A stretch of DNA of 11,791 nt from JBDSGC01 sp046594105 (lineage in GTDB: Bacteria > Acidobacteriota > Thermoanaerobaculia > Gp7-AA8): contig JBKJQB010000074.1 of assembly GCA_046594105.1 (NCBI GenBank), forward strand, positions 1-11,791, read 5' to 3'. Position numbers and translations under genes: made by a program. The number at the start of each line of letters is the position of its first letter. The stretch's first letter is position 1. This document shows, piece after piece, positions 1 to 6,147 of this stretch. Under the pieces are notes generated by a model. The model saw only the letters and a program-made list of their open reading frames with translations. It searched no databases and was not told the origin of the DNA.

Positions 1-792
1 CGGCACATTGACTTTGCGGAACATGGCCAGGCCTTTGCGCGCGTCGATCAGGGCGACGTCCTGCGGCGTGGTCACGATCACGGCGCCGGTCAGCGGTACC
101 TTCTGGGTCATGGTGAGTTGCGCGTCGCCGGTGCCCGGCGGGAGATCGATGATCATGAAGTCGAGCTCTCCCCACTTCACGTCGGTGAGGAACTGATCGA
201 GCGCCTTCATCACCATGGGCCCTCGCCAGATGACCGGCGTGTCGGGATCGGTGATCAATCCCAGAGACATCGTCTTGATGCCGTGATTCTCCATGGGCAT
301 GATCTTTTCGTCATCATCGATGGTGGGACGCCCTTCGATGCCCAGCATCATCTGCTGCGAGGGACCGTAGATGTCGGCGTCGAGCAAACCGACTGTGTAG
401 CCGAGCGCTTTGAGCGAGAGCGCCAGGTTGGTGGAGACGGTCGATTTGCCCACGCCGCCTTTGCCGGAAGCGACGGCGATCTTGAAACGAACCTTCTCCA
501 GAATCGCCGACTGCCCGCCGCCCGACCCGGCATTCGGTGCGGCCTGACGGGGACCGACATCGAGTTGCATGCGCACGTCGGTGACGCCGGCAATCCTGCG
601 CACCGCCTCATCCGCCTCCTTGCCGATCTTCGCGCCGGCCCCCGGATTCTCGGTCTGGAAGCGGATCGTGAAGAACACCGTCGAGCCGTCGACGCGGACG
701 TCGTGCACGAACCCGAAGGAGACGATGTCGCGGGACAGTCCTGGAAACTTGACCGTCTTCAGCGCCTCAAGCACCTGTTCCGGGGTCGGCAT
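1..792 (-). CDS. mrp: Mrp/ApbC/NBP35-type Fe-S cluster carrier P-loop ATPase (3' end outside window)
   Basis: Partial: 264 codons are visible and the frame stays open through base 1. Mrp/ApbC proteins bind and transfer 4Fe-4S clusters in the cytoplasm and need ATPase activity. Residues about 1-80 look like the MIP18/DUF59 domain that often precedes Mrp. Residues 108-118 are the deviant Walker A motif ASGKGGVGKST with two lysines. D138 and D140 lie in LLDADIYGPS, and 216-223 read DLPPGTGD, all typical of the family. The CxxC cluster-binding motif expected near residue 270 falls outside the window. The ATG at 792 is chosen because AGGAG sits 10 bases upstream. This start lies 26 bases inside the end of the LOG-family gene, so the two are probably cotranscribed and coupled. 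The family call is secure; which client proteins it serves cannot be said. Confidence 0.95.
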   Translation of the reverse strand, partial: MPTPEQVLEALKTVKFPGLSRDIVSFGFVHDVRVDGSTVFFTIRFQTENPGAGAKIGKEADEAVRRIAGVTDVRMQLDVGPRQAAPNAGSGGGQSAILEKVRFKIAVASGKGGVGKSTVSTNLALSLKALGYTVGLLDADIYGPSQQMMLGIEGRPTIDDDEKIMPMENHGIKTMSLGLITDPDTPVIWRGPMVMKALDQFLTDVKWGELDFMIIDLPPGTGDAQLTMTQKVPLTGAVIVTTPQDVALIDARKGLAMFRKVNVP

Positions 793-1552
793 ACGTCATT
801 TTCTCCTGTTGGAATCGCTCGTACGAGGTGCGGATGATCGAGAGGGCCTCTTCGGAGGAAGCGACCACGGAAACCATGTTCATGTCCAGCGGGCTGACCA
901 GACCTCGAGGAATCATCGACTCCTCAATCCAATCGATCAGACCGTTCCACATTGTACCGACCAGGATCAACGGGTGCTGGCTGACGTGCTTGACCTGCAG
1001 AAGCTGCCAGACCATGAACAGCTCCAGCGCCGTTCCGATCCCGCCGGGCATGACGATGAAGGCAGAAGAAAGGCGCACGAAATGGTGCAGCCGCGAGAAG
1101 AAGGTGCGGTGCCGGAACACCTTGTTCACGAACGCGTTCGAATCATCCTCGGTGGTCAGATGGATGGGCAGGCCGAAGGAGCGGGAGTGGCTCTCTTTCT
1201 GCCCGTCCATGGCCCCGGAGTTCGCCGCTTCCATCAGGCCGGGGCCGCCGCCGGTGACGATGTCGGCGCCCATCCGCGCCAGCTCGAAGCTGAGCTTCTT
1301 CACTTCCTCATAAACGGGATCGCCGGTACGGATGCGCGAGCTGCCGAAGATGGAGACGCGGTAGTGCTCGACGCGCTCCGGCTGGATCTGGTCGAGATCG
1401 TTGATGGTCTCCCAGAGCTGATAGATCGCCTTGTCCAGGATGTGACTGGGATCGACGCCGGTGCGCTTGCGCGCCTGACCCTTGCGCAGAACGTCGAGCT
1501 GCGGAGTGGAGGGCTTGCGTCTCTCGGGACGGCGTCCGTTGGAATCGGTCAT
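767..1552 (-). CDS. LOG-family (TIGR00730-type) nucleotide 5'-monophosphate phosphoribohydrolase
   Basis: 261 residues. LOG-family enzymes cleave the N-glycosidic bond of nucleoside 5'-monophosphates, releasing base and ribose phosphate. Plant members activate cytokinins; bacterial members act in nucleotide salvage or housecleaning. The Rossmann-type core spans about residues 64-245. Residues 101-111 read GGGPGLMEAAN and 169-177 read PGGIGTALE, the PGGxGTxxE signature with catalytic Glu177. An Arg-rich stretch FRHRTFFSRL (146-155) precedes it, as in relatives. The N-terminal 60 residues are polar and basic and longer than in minimal 180-200 residue LOG proteins, as in larger subfamily members. 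It starts with ATG after a purine-poor but G-rich leader (GGGGGG about 9 bases upstream). Its 3' end overlaps mrp. The substrate cannot be told from the sequence, so lysine decarboxylase labels used for this family should be avoided. Confidence 0.92.
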   Translation of the reverse strand: MTDSNGRRPERRKPSTPQLDVLRKGQARKRTGVDPSHILDKAIYQLWETINDLDQIQPERVEHYRVSIFGSSRIRTGDPVYEEVKKLSFELARMGADIVTGGGPGLMEAANSGAMDGQKESHSRSFGLPIHLTTEDDSNAFVNKVFRHRTFFSRLHHFVRLSSAFIVMPGGIGTALELFMVWQLLQVKHVSQHPLILVGTMWNGLIDWIEESMIPRGLVSPLDMNMVSVVASSEEALSIIRTSYERFQQEKMTYADPGTGA

Positions 1553-1710
1553 GGAGTGGCCCCCCGCGATCGGCTGCGGATGGGCTGCGCATCTTACAGC
1601 GCCAGGGGCAGCGGCGCCTCGGGGAACACCGCCCCAGCGTTCACCGGCTCCAAAGACACGGATTCAAAGCGGCCCCTCACGATCGAGCCGGCGTAGCCCG
1701 GCGCAAGACT

Positions 1711-1734
1711 GTAGCCCCCGGCGCAAGCCGGGGG
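1711..1734. repeat. REP-like palindromic unit, left copy of an inverted pair
   Basis: 24 bases: GTAG followed by an 8-base perfect stem CCCCCGGC/GCCGGGGG with loop GCAA. Its reverse complement matches 1843-1866 at 23 of 24 positions, so the two units face each other like the paired arms of a BIME. The matching GTAG tails on the outer sides define the unit boundaries, as in REP sequences mobilised by REP-associated tyrosine transposases. No such transposase is in the window. Confidence 0.75.
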
Positions 1735-1842
1735 GAGCAGCAGCCCCTGATTTTGAGCCCGCGTCAGCGGGCGGCACCGAGCGGCTCACGCGCGAGTGTC
1801 TGTCGCCCGTTATGCGGGCTCGTCGCCGCTGTTCGTCCGTTT

Positions 1843-1866
1843 CCCCCGGCTTACGCCGGGGGCTAC
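1843..1866. repeat. REP-like palindromic unit, right copy of an inverted pair
   Basis: 24 bases: an 8-base perfect stem CCCCCGGC/GCCGGGGG with loop TTAC, followed by CTAC. It is the inverted partner of 1711-1734, differing at one loop base. The 108 bases between the copies hold two smaller GCCCG-type hairpins. Confidence 0.75.
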
Positions 1867-2052
1867 GATCTCTTGCCGGCTTCGCCGGCTTGTGTTCGCG
1901 ACGTCGGGGTCAGTTCCGGTTTTCTCCTCATCAATCGCTGCGCATCCGCAGTTTCCAGCTGCTAGGGACGCTCGCATGTCATCTGCAATCAAGGCGGCAG
2001 AGTGAACGCGACCGAGGCGAAAATCGTGGCGGACGCTTTGCGAACCAACGCC

Positions 2053-2067
2053 GCCGGCCGTGCCGGC
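2053..2067 (-). terminator. GC hairpin directly after the SPOR-protein stop, possible terminator
   Basis: GCCGGC, loop ACG, GCCGGC on the minus strand, starting on the base after the TAA stop of the SPOR gene. The stem is six G:C pairs. No U-run follows, so it is a weak intrinsic terminator at best and may simply be another member of the REP-like set in this gap. Confidence 0.4.
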
Positions 2068-2778
2068 TTACTTGACGATCCAGACGTCTTTCGAGAATGT
2101 TCTCAGCTTGCTCTCGTTGGCGCGCGCTTCGCTCTCGGAAACGAACTTCACGCGTACGCGGAAGACGGTGCCCCTGGCGGTCACGCTGCGCTCCACGTAC
2201 GCTGAGTTGAAGCCGCCATCGATCAGTTTCGCGGCGAGTGCGTCGGCGGTCTTCTGATCGGCAGTGGACAGAACCTGGGCATAGGCCGGCCCATTCGCGG
2301 TGGGTGCGGCGACAGCGTGTACGGTCTGCGGAGAGAGCACGGGAAGAGTTGCCGGCCTGGGCCCGGCCACCACAGTCTTCTGCTGCGCGGGAACGACGAG
2401 AGCGGGGACCTCGGTGCTCGGCGCGTCGGTGATGACCGGCACGACCGTCGCCGCGTCGTCGTGGACCGCGGCAGCCTGTCGATGCGCCTGGCGCGACCGC
2501 GCCGCAGTGGCCGGCTGGAAATCGTCTGCGGTCACGCCCAGTTCGGCGAGCGGAGTCGCTTTTCTGGTGACCGGTGCGGCCGCCGCTTCGTTGATGACCG
2601 CCGGATCCTTGCGGACGACCAGCCGGTCATCGGACTGCCCCTTTCCGATCAGAAGTCCAAAGGCAAAGGACGCGGCCAGCGAGAGGAGCAGGAGCACGAA
2701 GGCCATGAAGGCCTGTCCTGCTGTGAGAGAAACTTCGTAATGGGATGAGTCGTCGTGGTGGAGCGCCTGTTCGGTCAT
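2068..2778 (-). CDS. Membrane-anchored SPOR-domain protein
   Basis: 236 residues. SPOR domains bind denuded septal peptidoglycan glycan strands and bring proteins such as FtsN, DamX or RlpA to division sites. Layout: short cytoplasmic N-terminus (1-22), one hydrophobic segment (about 24-45), a long Ala/Pro/Val-rich linker (about 55-160), and a C-terminal SPOR domain (about 164-236) with the typical YAQVLST start, GGF turn and VFRVRV strand. This is the FtsN-like bitopic arrangement. The frame is open further upstream to 3033, but the ATG at 2778 is chosen because GGGAGG lies 7 bases before it and the upstream residues are Pro/Arg-rich with no domain. It follows the lipoprotein gene in the same direction with a 163-base gap. 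It could act in division or cell-wall remodelling; a specific FtsN assignment is not supported. Confidence 0.88.
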   Translation of the reverse strand: MTEQALHHDDSSHYEVSLTAGQAFMAFVLLLLSLAASFAFGLLIGKGQSDDRLVVRKDPAVINEAAAAPVTRKATPLAELGVTADDFQPATAARSRQAHRQAAAVHDDAATVVPVITDAPSTEVPALVVPAQQKTVVAGPRPATLPVLSPQTVHAVAAPTANGPAYAQVLSTADQKTADALAAKLIDGGFNSAYVERSVTARGTVFRVRVKFVSESEARANESKLRTFSKDVWIVK

Positions 2779-2785
2779 GTCACAT

Positions 2786-2791
2786 CCTCCC
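2786..2791 (-). promoter_or_regulatory. Strong ribosome binding site deciding the SPOR-protein start
   Basis: GGGAGG on the minus strand, 7 bases before the ATG at 2778. It is the clearest Shine-Dalgarno sequence in the left half and is the reason to reject the 85-residue upstream extension. Confidence 0.8.
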
Positions 2792-2941
2792 GGAGCCGTT
2801 GATGAAAGACGTCGCGCTGGTGCCAGACCAGAGGCAGGAGGTGTTCGGGAAGGATGGGGCGGAGCGGCTGGCCAGGATGCTCGCGGCATCAGAAACTCGC
2901 ACGACTGGAAGTCCACGCACGCCCAACCCTCCCGATGCTTC

Positions 2942-3628
2942 CTACTTCGTCTGCGGGGCCGCCGTGGGGGCGGCCGCGTTCCAGTTTGTGTGATAGACGA
3001 CTCCGTTGTCAAAGTAGACCGCCGAGGCGCCACCGTCTTCCTTCGGATAAATCCAGACTGAATAGACGCGGTTGTTCTGCACCACCTGCTTGATCCAGTC
3101 CTCGCGCGGGAGGCCGGCCAGCCTGCGGACCTCCTCCTCCTTCATGCCTGTTTTCACGATGGCGAAGAGGCTCATGGACAGGAAACGCCGCGACTCCGCG
3201 AGGGCGATGCGCTCGCGCGCCGCTTCGCTGGAAGGATCGAGCAGCTGCGCGGCCCGGTACATCTCCAGGGCCCGGTCGTAACGGGAAAGGAGCTGGAGGT
3301 ACTCGTCCCCCATCAGAATCTTCTCGCGGGCCAGGATGCCGGAAGCACGCGGATCGGAGGTGCGGTCGTGGTACTCCTTGACCTTGTCCATGAAGGGCAG
3401 GTAGGTCGTCTCCAGCTTGCGATGGTTCTCCACGGCCGCCTCGAGCATGGTCTTCCGTGAGGCGGTCGGCGGAACCACCGGCTGCGCCTTGCGCATGGTC
3501 TCGATCCACACGTAGTCGGCCGCCAGGAGATTCCACTCCCGATCGTTCGGATGGGTGGGAGGCGCGGAGCTGATGCAGGAGATCAGAAAAAGTGTGAGTA
3601 CGGTCAGCAGGAAAGAGTTCTTGCGCAT
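2942..3628 (-). CDS. Lipoprotein with TPR-like helices and a BamE/SmpA-like C-terminal region
   Basis: 228 residues. The N-terminus is a lipoprotein signal peptide: basic MRKN, hydrophobic core to residue 14, lipobox LISC with Cys18, so it is probably lipid-anchored at Cys18. The middle (about 60-150) is helical; 104-145 resembles a tetratricopeptide unit (LSRYDRALEMYRAAQLLDPSS). The end (about 151-213) resembles the small BamE/SmpA/OmlA fold: a helix with KTGMKEEEVRRLAGLP, then beta strands with VYSVWIYP and a VYFDNGVVYH strand. Such domains scaffold outer-membrane assembly partners, though many are uncharacterised. I do not recognise the full-length protein. No clear ribosome site precedes the ATG; the stop of the DUF4388 gene is 35 bases upstream, so they are likely cotranscribed. 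The lipoprotein call is firm, the BamE-like call moderate. Confidence 0.8.
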   Translation of the reverse strand: MRKNSFLLTVLTLFLISCISSAPPTHPNDREWNLLAADYVWIETMRKAQPVVPPTASRKTMLEAAVENHRKLETTYLPFMDKVKEYHDRTSDPRASGILAREKILMGDEYLQLLSRYDRALEMYRAAQLLDPSSEAARERIALAESRRFLSMSLFAIVKTGMKEEEVRRLAGLPREDWIKQVVQNNRVYSVWIYPKEDGGASAVYFDNGVVYHTNWNAAAPTAAPQTK

Positions 3629-3663
3629 GGGTGCGAGAACGATTTTAGCTCAGGGGACTCACC

Positions 3664-4770
3664 TCAGCGTTTCAGCGGATCCACCACCGCCTGGATCTGG
3701 CTCTCCATCTCCCCGCCAAACTCCTGACGGGTCTCGACGATCCAGCCGTAGAGGAGCTCGTTGAGGACCTCGTGAACGATGCGGCCGTGTTCCGCCGATC
3801 CTGAGGAAATGAGGTTGTTGAGAAGCTGGTCGAAATCGATGCGAGCCTCGTTCACCAGCGTCATCCCGCTGAGATACGGAAGCGTCTCCGGCGACACATG
3901 CAGAAGGACGCGGTCCATGAAGTCGTAGATGTGATCGCCGATCTTCTGGAAAACCATTCCGAAGATGGCCTGAAAAGCACCGTTGTACTTTTCCACCAGC
4001 CCTTCCAGTTCGTACTCGTTCTCCACGGCGGCGCGCTTCTCATCCATCACGGCGGTCTCTGCGTCCTGGACCAGATTGACGGTCATCAGGGCCCACAGAG
4101 TTCGGCAGGTGATGAAATTCGACAGGTAGCTGTGCCCGCAGATCTGCTCGATGGTGGCCGGCTCCGAGAGCAGACTGAGGACATGGCTGTCTTCGTCTTC
4201 CAGCTCCAGCTGGTAACTGCGCGTCTCGGCGCCGGGGACCTGCTGGAGCAGCCGGGTCAGTCGCCCCAGCCCGCGGGTGATCAACGACCAGAATTCGATG
4301 CGCTTGACGCCGTCGAGCATCAGCTTCTCAGTCATCAGCGGCAGGGTGATGATCTCGTCCGGAAACTGCGCGGTGAACTCGATGTTGTAGCTTCCGGTGC
4401 GATAGGCCAGGGCATTGAGCACGATGGCGCTGGCCTGGCGCTCCGCCGCGCGGCTCAGCTCCCCCGAATGGAGGTACCCCAGCTCGATGAGCATGGCGCC
4501 GATCCGCCGTGACACCACCAGGCGTTCCATGGCCTGGTCGTACTGCTGCAGATTGAGCTCGCCGCTGCGCAGGAGAACCTCCGCCAATCCCATGTCCGGG
4601 TCGGAGCTCGAGGCGTAGATGATCCTTCCTTCGCTGAAATAGACCGAGTCGTTCCGGCCGATCGCTTCCAGCGAGACGATGGCCGTCTCGCCGCTGCGCA
4701 TCAGGGATCGGAACAGGTCGGGAACGGTGGTCTCGGCGAGGGTTCCCTGAATGCTCAAGCCGTCGGTCAT
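3664..4770 (-). CDS. DUF4388 (PATAN) domain protein
   Basis: 368 residues, cytoplasmic, no membrane segment. Residues about 6-130 match the DUF4388/PATAN pattern: GTLAETTVPDLFRSLMRSGETA, a strand ending VYFSEGRIIYASS, GLAEVLLRSG, then IGAMLIELGYL followed by helices and a GSYNIEF strand. PATAN domains occur in response regulators and motility regulators of cyanobacteria, myxobacteria and relatives, probably as protein-interaction modules. Residues 150-235 resemble a winged-helix-like second part of the same architecture (SLLSEPATIEQICGHSY). The remainder (about 245-365) is mostly helical and unrecognised. The start is ATG 4770 with no strong ribosome site. It lies 46 bases downstream of the GGDEF gene and 35 bases upstream of the lipoprotein gene, so it is probably part of one signalling/envelope transcript. 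The partner protein is unknown. Confidence 0.85.
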   Translation of the reverse strand: MTDGLSIQGTLAETTVPDLFRSLMRSGETAIVSLEAIGRNDSVYFSEGRIIYASSSDPDMGLAEVLLRSGELNLQQYDQAMERLVVSRRIGAMLIELGYLHSGELSRAAERQASAIVLNALAYRTGSYNIEFTAQFPDEIITLPLMTEKLMLDGVKRIEFWSLITRGLGRLTRLLQQVPGAETRSYQLELEDEDSHVLSLLSEPATIEQICGHSYLSNFITCRTLWALMTVNLVQDAETAVMDEKRAAVENEYELEGLVEKYNGAFQAIFGMVFQKIGDHIYDFMDRVLLHVSPETLPYLSGMTLVNEARIDFDQLLNNLISSGSAEHGRIVHEVLNELLYGWIVETRQEFGGEMESQIQAVVDPLKR

Positions 4771-4816
4771 GGCTCGCGATTACATCACAACGACGGAGTG
4801 AGCCTACAGCTCCGGG

Positions 4817-6139
4817 CTACAGCGGACTGACGCGCGTATCCTGCACCGTGGCCACGCCGACCGCGTTCTTGGTGCTCGACTTCACCCGATACATGGCGGC
4901 GTCCGCCTGCCGGATCAGATCATCCTTGCTCACGCCATGCGCCGGATAGGTGGCGATCCCGAAGCTGGCGCTGACGGAGATATCGATCCCCTCGCCCAGA
5001 TGGAAGCTGGAGGCGATGAGCGACTTGCGCACGCGATTGGCCACGGCGATGGCCGCCTCCTGATCGGTCTGCGGCAGGATGATGCAGAACTCATCGCCGC
5101 CGAAACGGACCACCTTGTCGATGCCTCGCACGGCGGCCAGAATGCGTTTGGCCACCTCCTGCAGCGTCCGCGACCCGCTGAGATGGCCGTAGAAGTTGTT
5201 GACCATTTTCAGGTCGTCCATATCGAGGAAGATGATGCTGAAGACCGACCCGTAGCGGCGGGCCCGCTCGATCTCCTCGTCCAGATACGCCTCGAAGAAT
5301 CGCCGGTTGTACGCCTTGGTCAGGTCATCGCGCATGGCCAGATCGCGGCTTCTGGTGAGCTGATAAATGTTTCCCAGCACCGAGGCCACTGCGTGCACGT
5401 ATTGGGCGACCCTGACGACGGCCTCCTCGCCGATTCGATCCGACTTGGTGATGGGGACACGGATGACCCCGACCAGATCGTCGCCCACCTGGAGCGACAT
5501 GATGATCGTGCCCATCGAGGCGTCCGCGGCGAAGGACTGTCCCGACGCCAGCGCCCGCTGCAGCAGTTCCGGTGGAACGCCCGGAAGGAACTCCCCGCTG
5601 TCGTCCGCAACGTCATCGTTGGTGAAGCTGACCACGTAGCGCTCCAGCCTGGGGTCATGCAGAAAGAGCGTGCCCCTTTCGAGCCCGAGCAGGCCGAGCA
5701 CCGTCAGCGTGATGCGTTCCGAAACCATGGAGGCCTCGGACATCGACATCAGCTCATGGATCTGATTGAGGTACGCCACCTCGCTCTGGAGCGCCGCGGC
5801 GTGGACGATGGTCTCCGCCAGGTCGACGGCAAACGAAAGGTAGTCGCCCGGCGACTGGAGGAAGATTGCCCGCTCCGTCCACAGCTCGCCCTGCCGGCGT
5901 TCCGAGCGTTCTGCTGCGCCGGTCAACACCACCCGCACCACGCTCTTTCCCGCGGGCCGGGAGGTGCTGATCCCATCTCCAGAATCGACGACAACGATCC
6001 TGGTGCCCTCGCGTTCCGGGCCGGAGTCCACGAAAAGAAACTCCGGACAGGCGGACCGAAGTCGATCCGTCAGACGCGCGTCTGCGCTGAAAACCCCGAT
6101 GACCGGTTGGGACAAGTGCGACGATTTTACAATGCGCAC
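4817..6139 (-). CDS. GGDEF diguanylate cyclase with GAF-like sensor and degenerate receiver-like N-terminus
   Basis: 440 residues, soluble. GGDEF enzymes make c-di-GMP from two GTP. Residues about 12-112 look like a worn receiver fold (IVVVDSGDG at 48-56; the usual paired acidic residues after strand 1 are absent). About 125-260 is GAF-like (LERGTLFLHDPRLERYVV, later MGTIIMSLQVGDDLVGVIRVP). The catalytic domain runs about 268-432: DDLTKAYNRRFF, metal-binding Asp306 in FLDMDD, signature GGDEF at 347-351, and product-inhibition I-site RxxD at 338-341, correctly spaced. The guanine-contacting Asp of the usual GHxxGD motif is Ser323 (GHLSGS), a variant I recall from other GGDEF proteins. The start is GTG 6139; no ATG exists in frame before residue 131. 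The divergent neighbour begins 8 bases away. Activity is likely but not certain. Confidence 0.92.
   Translation of the reverse strand: MRIVKSSHLSQPVIGVFSADARLTDRLRSACPEFLFVDSGPEREGTRIVVVDSGDGISTSRPAGKSVVRVVLTGAAERSERRQGELWTERAIFLQSPGDYLSFAVDLAETIVHAAALQSEVAYLNQIHELMSMSEASMVSERITLTVLGLLGLERGTLFLHDPRLERYVVSFTNDDVADDSGEFLPGVPPELLQRALASGQSFAADASMGTIIMSLQVGDDLVGVIRVPITKSDRIGEEAVVRVAQYVHAVASVLGNIYQLTRSRDLAMRDDLTKAYNRRFFEAYLDEEIERARRYGSVFSIIFLDMDDLKMVNNFYGHLSGSRTLQEVAKRILAAVRGIDKVVRFGGDEFCIILPQTDQEAAIAVANRVRKSLIASSFHLGEGIDISVSASFGIATYPAHGVSKDDLIRQADAAMYRVKSSTKNAVGVATVQDTRVSPL
6128..6133 (+). promoter_or_regulatory. Possible -10 element for the rightward operon
   Basis: TACAAT, five of six matches to TATAAT, lies 14 bases before the ATG at 6148. 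TTGGGA at 6107-6112 is a weak -35 candidate with a short 15-base spacer. If used, the transcript would start around 6140 and be nearly leaderless. The site is inside the 5' end of the divergent GGDEF gene. Sequence resemblance only. Confidence 0.25.
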
Positions 6140-6147
6140 GGCCCATC

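Larger units (their letters stand above)
1553..2067. other. 515-base gene-free stretch rich in REP-like hairpins
   Basis: No convincing gene lies here; the short open frames on both strands lack a ribosome site or a recognisable product. It contains at least five GC-rich hairpins: 1715-1734 (8-base arms, loop GCAA), 1757-1772 (GCCCGC/GCGGGC), 1805-1819 (GCCCG/CGGGC), 1843-1862 (8-base arms, loop TTAC) and 1875-1889 (GCCGGC, loop TTC). A sixth at 2053-2067 touches the SPOR-protein stop and is listed separately. A partial direct copy of the first unit's left arm (GTAGCCCGGCGCAAG) sits at 1693-1707. The LOG-gene promoter should lie at the 1553-1700 side, but I see no good -35/-10 pair. On the minus strand a coding-like tail ends at 1594 (see findings). 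The stretch looks like a landing site for dispersed palindromic repeats. Confidence 0.75.

Noticed and set aside
569..1696. Long plus-strand open frame of 375 codons opposite the LOG gene
   Set aside because: Antisense shadow of the LOG gene and the start of mrp in high-GC DNA; no domain, no ribosome site, and the minus-strand proteins carry clear conserved motifs.
1810..1992. 60-codon minus-strand open frame in the hairpin-rich gap
   Set aside because: It runs through the REP-like hairpins, has no ribosome site, and its translation looks like repeat-derived sequence.
2779..3033. 85-residue upstream extension of the SPOR protein
   Set aside because: Pro/Arg-rich with no domain and overlapping the lipoprotein gene; the strong GGGAGG site fixes the start at 2778.
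4798..4821. Possible hairpin AGCC/GGCT after the GGDEF gene
   Set aside because: Only four paired bases with a ten-base loop and no U-run; too weak to call a terminator.
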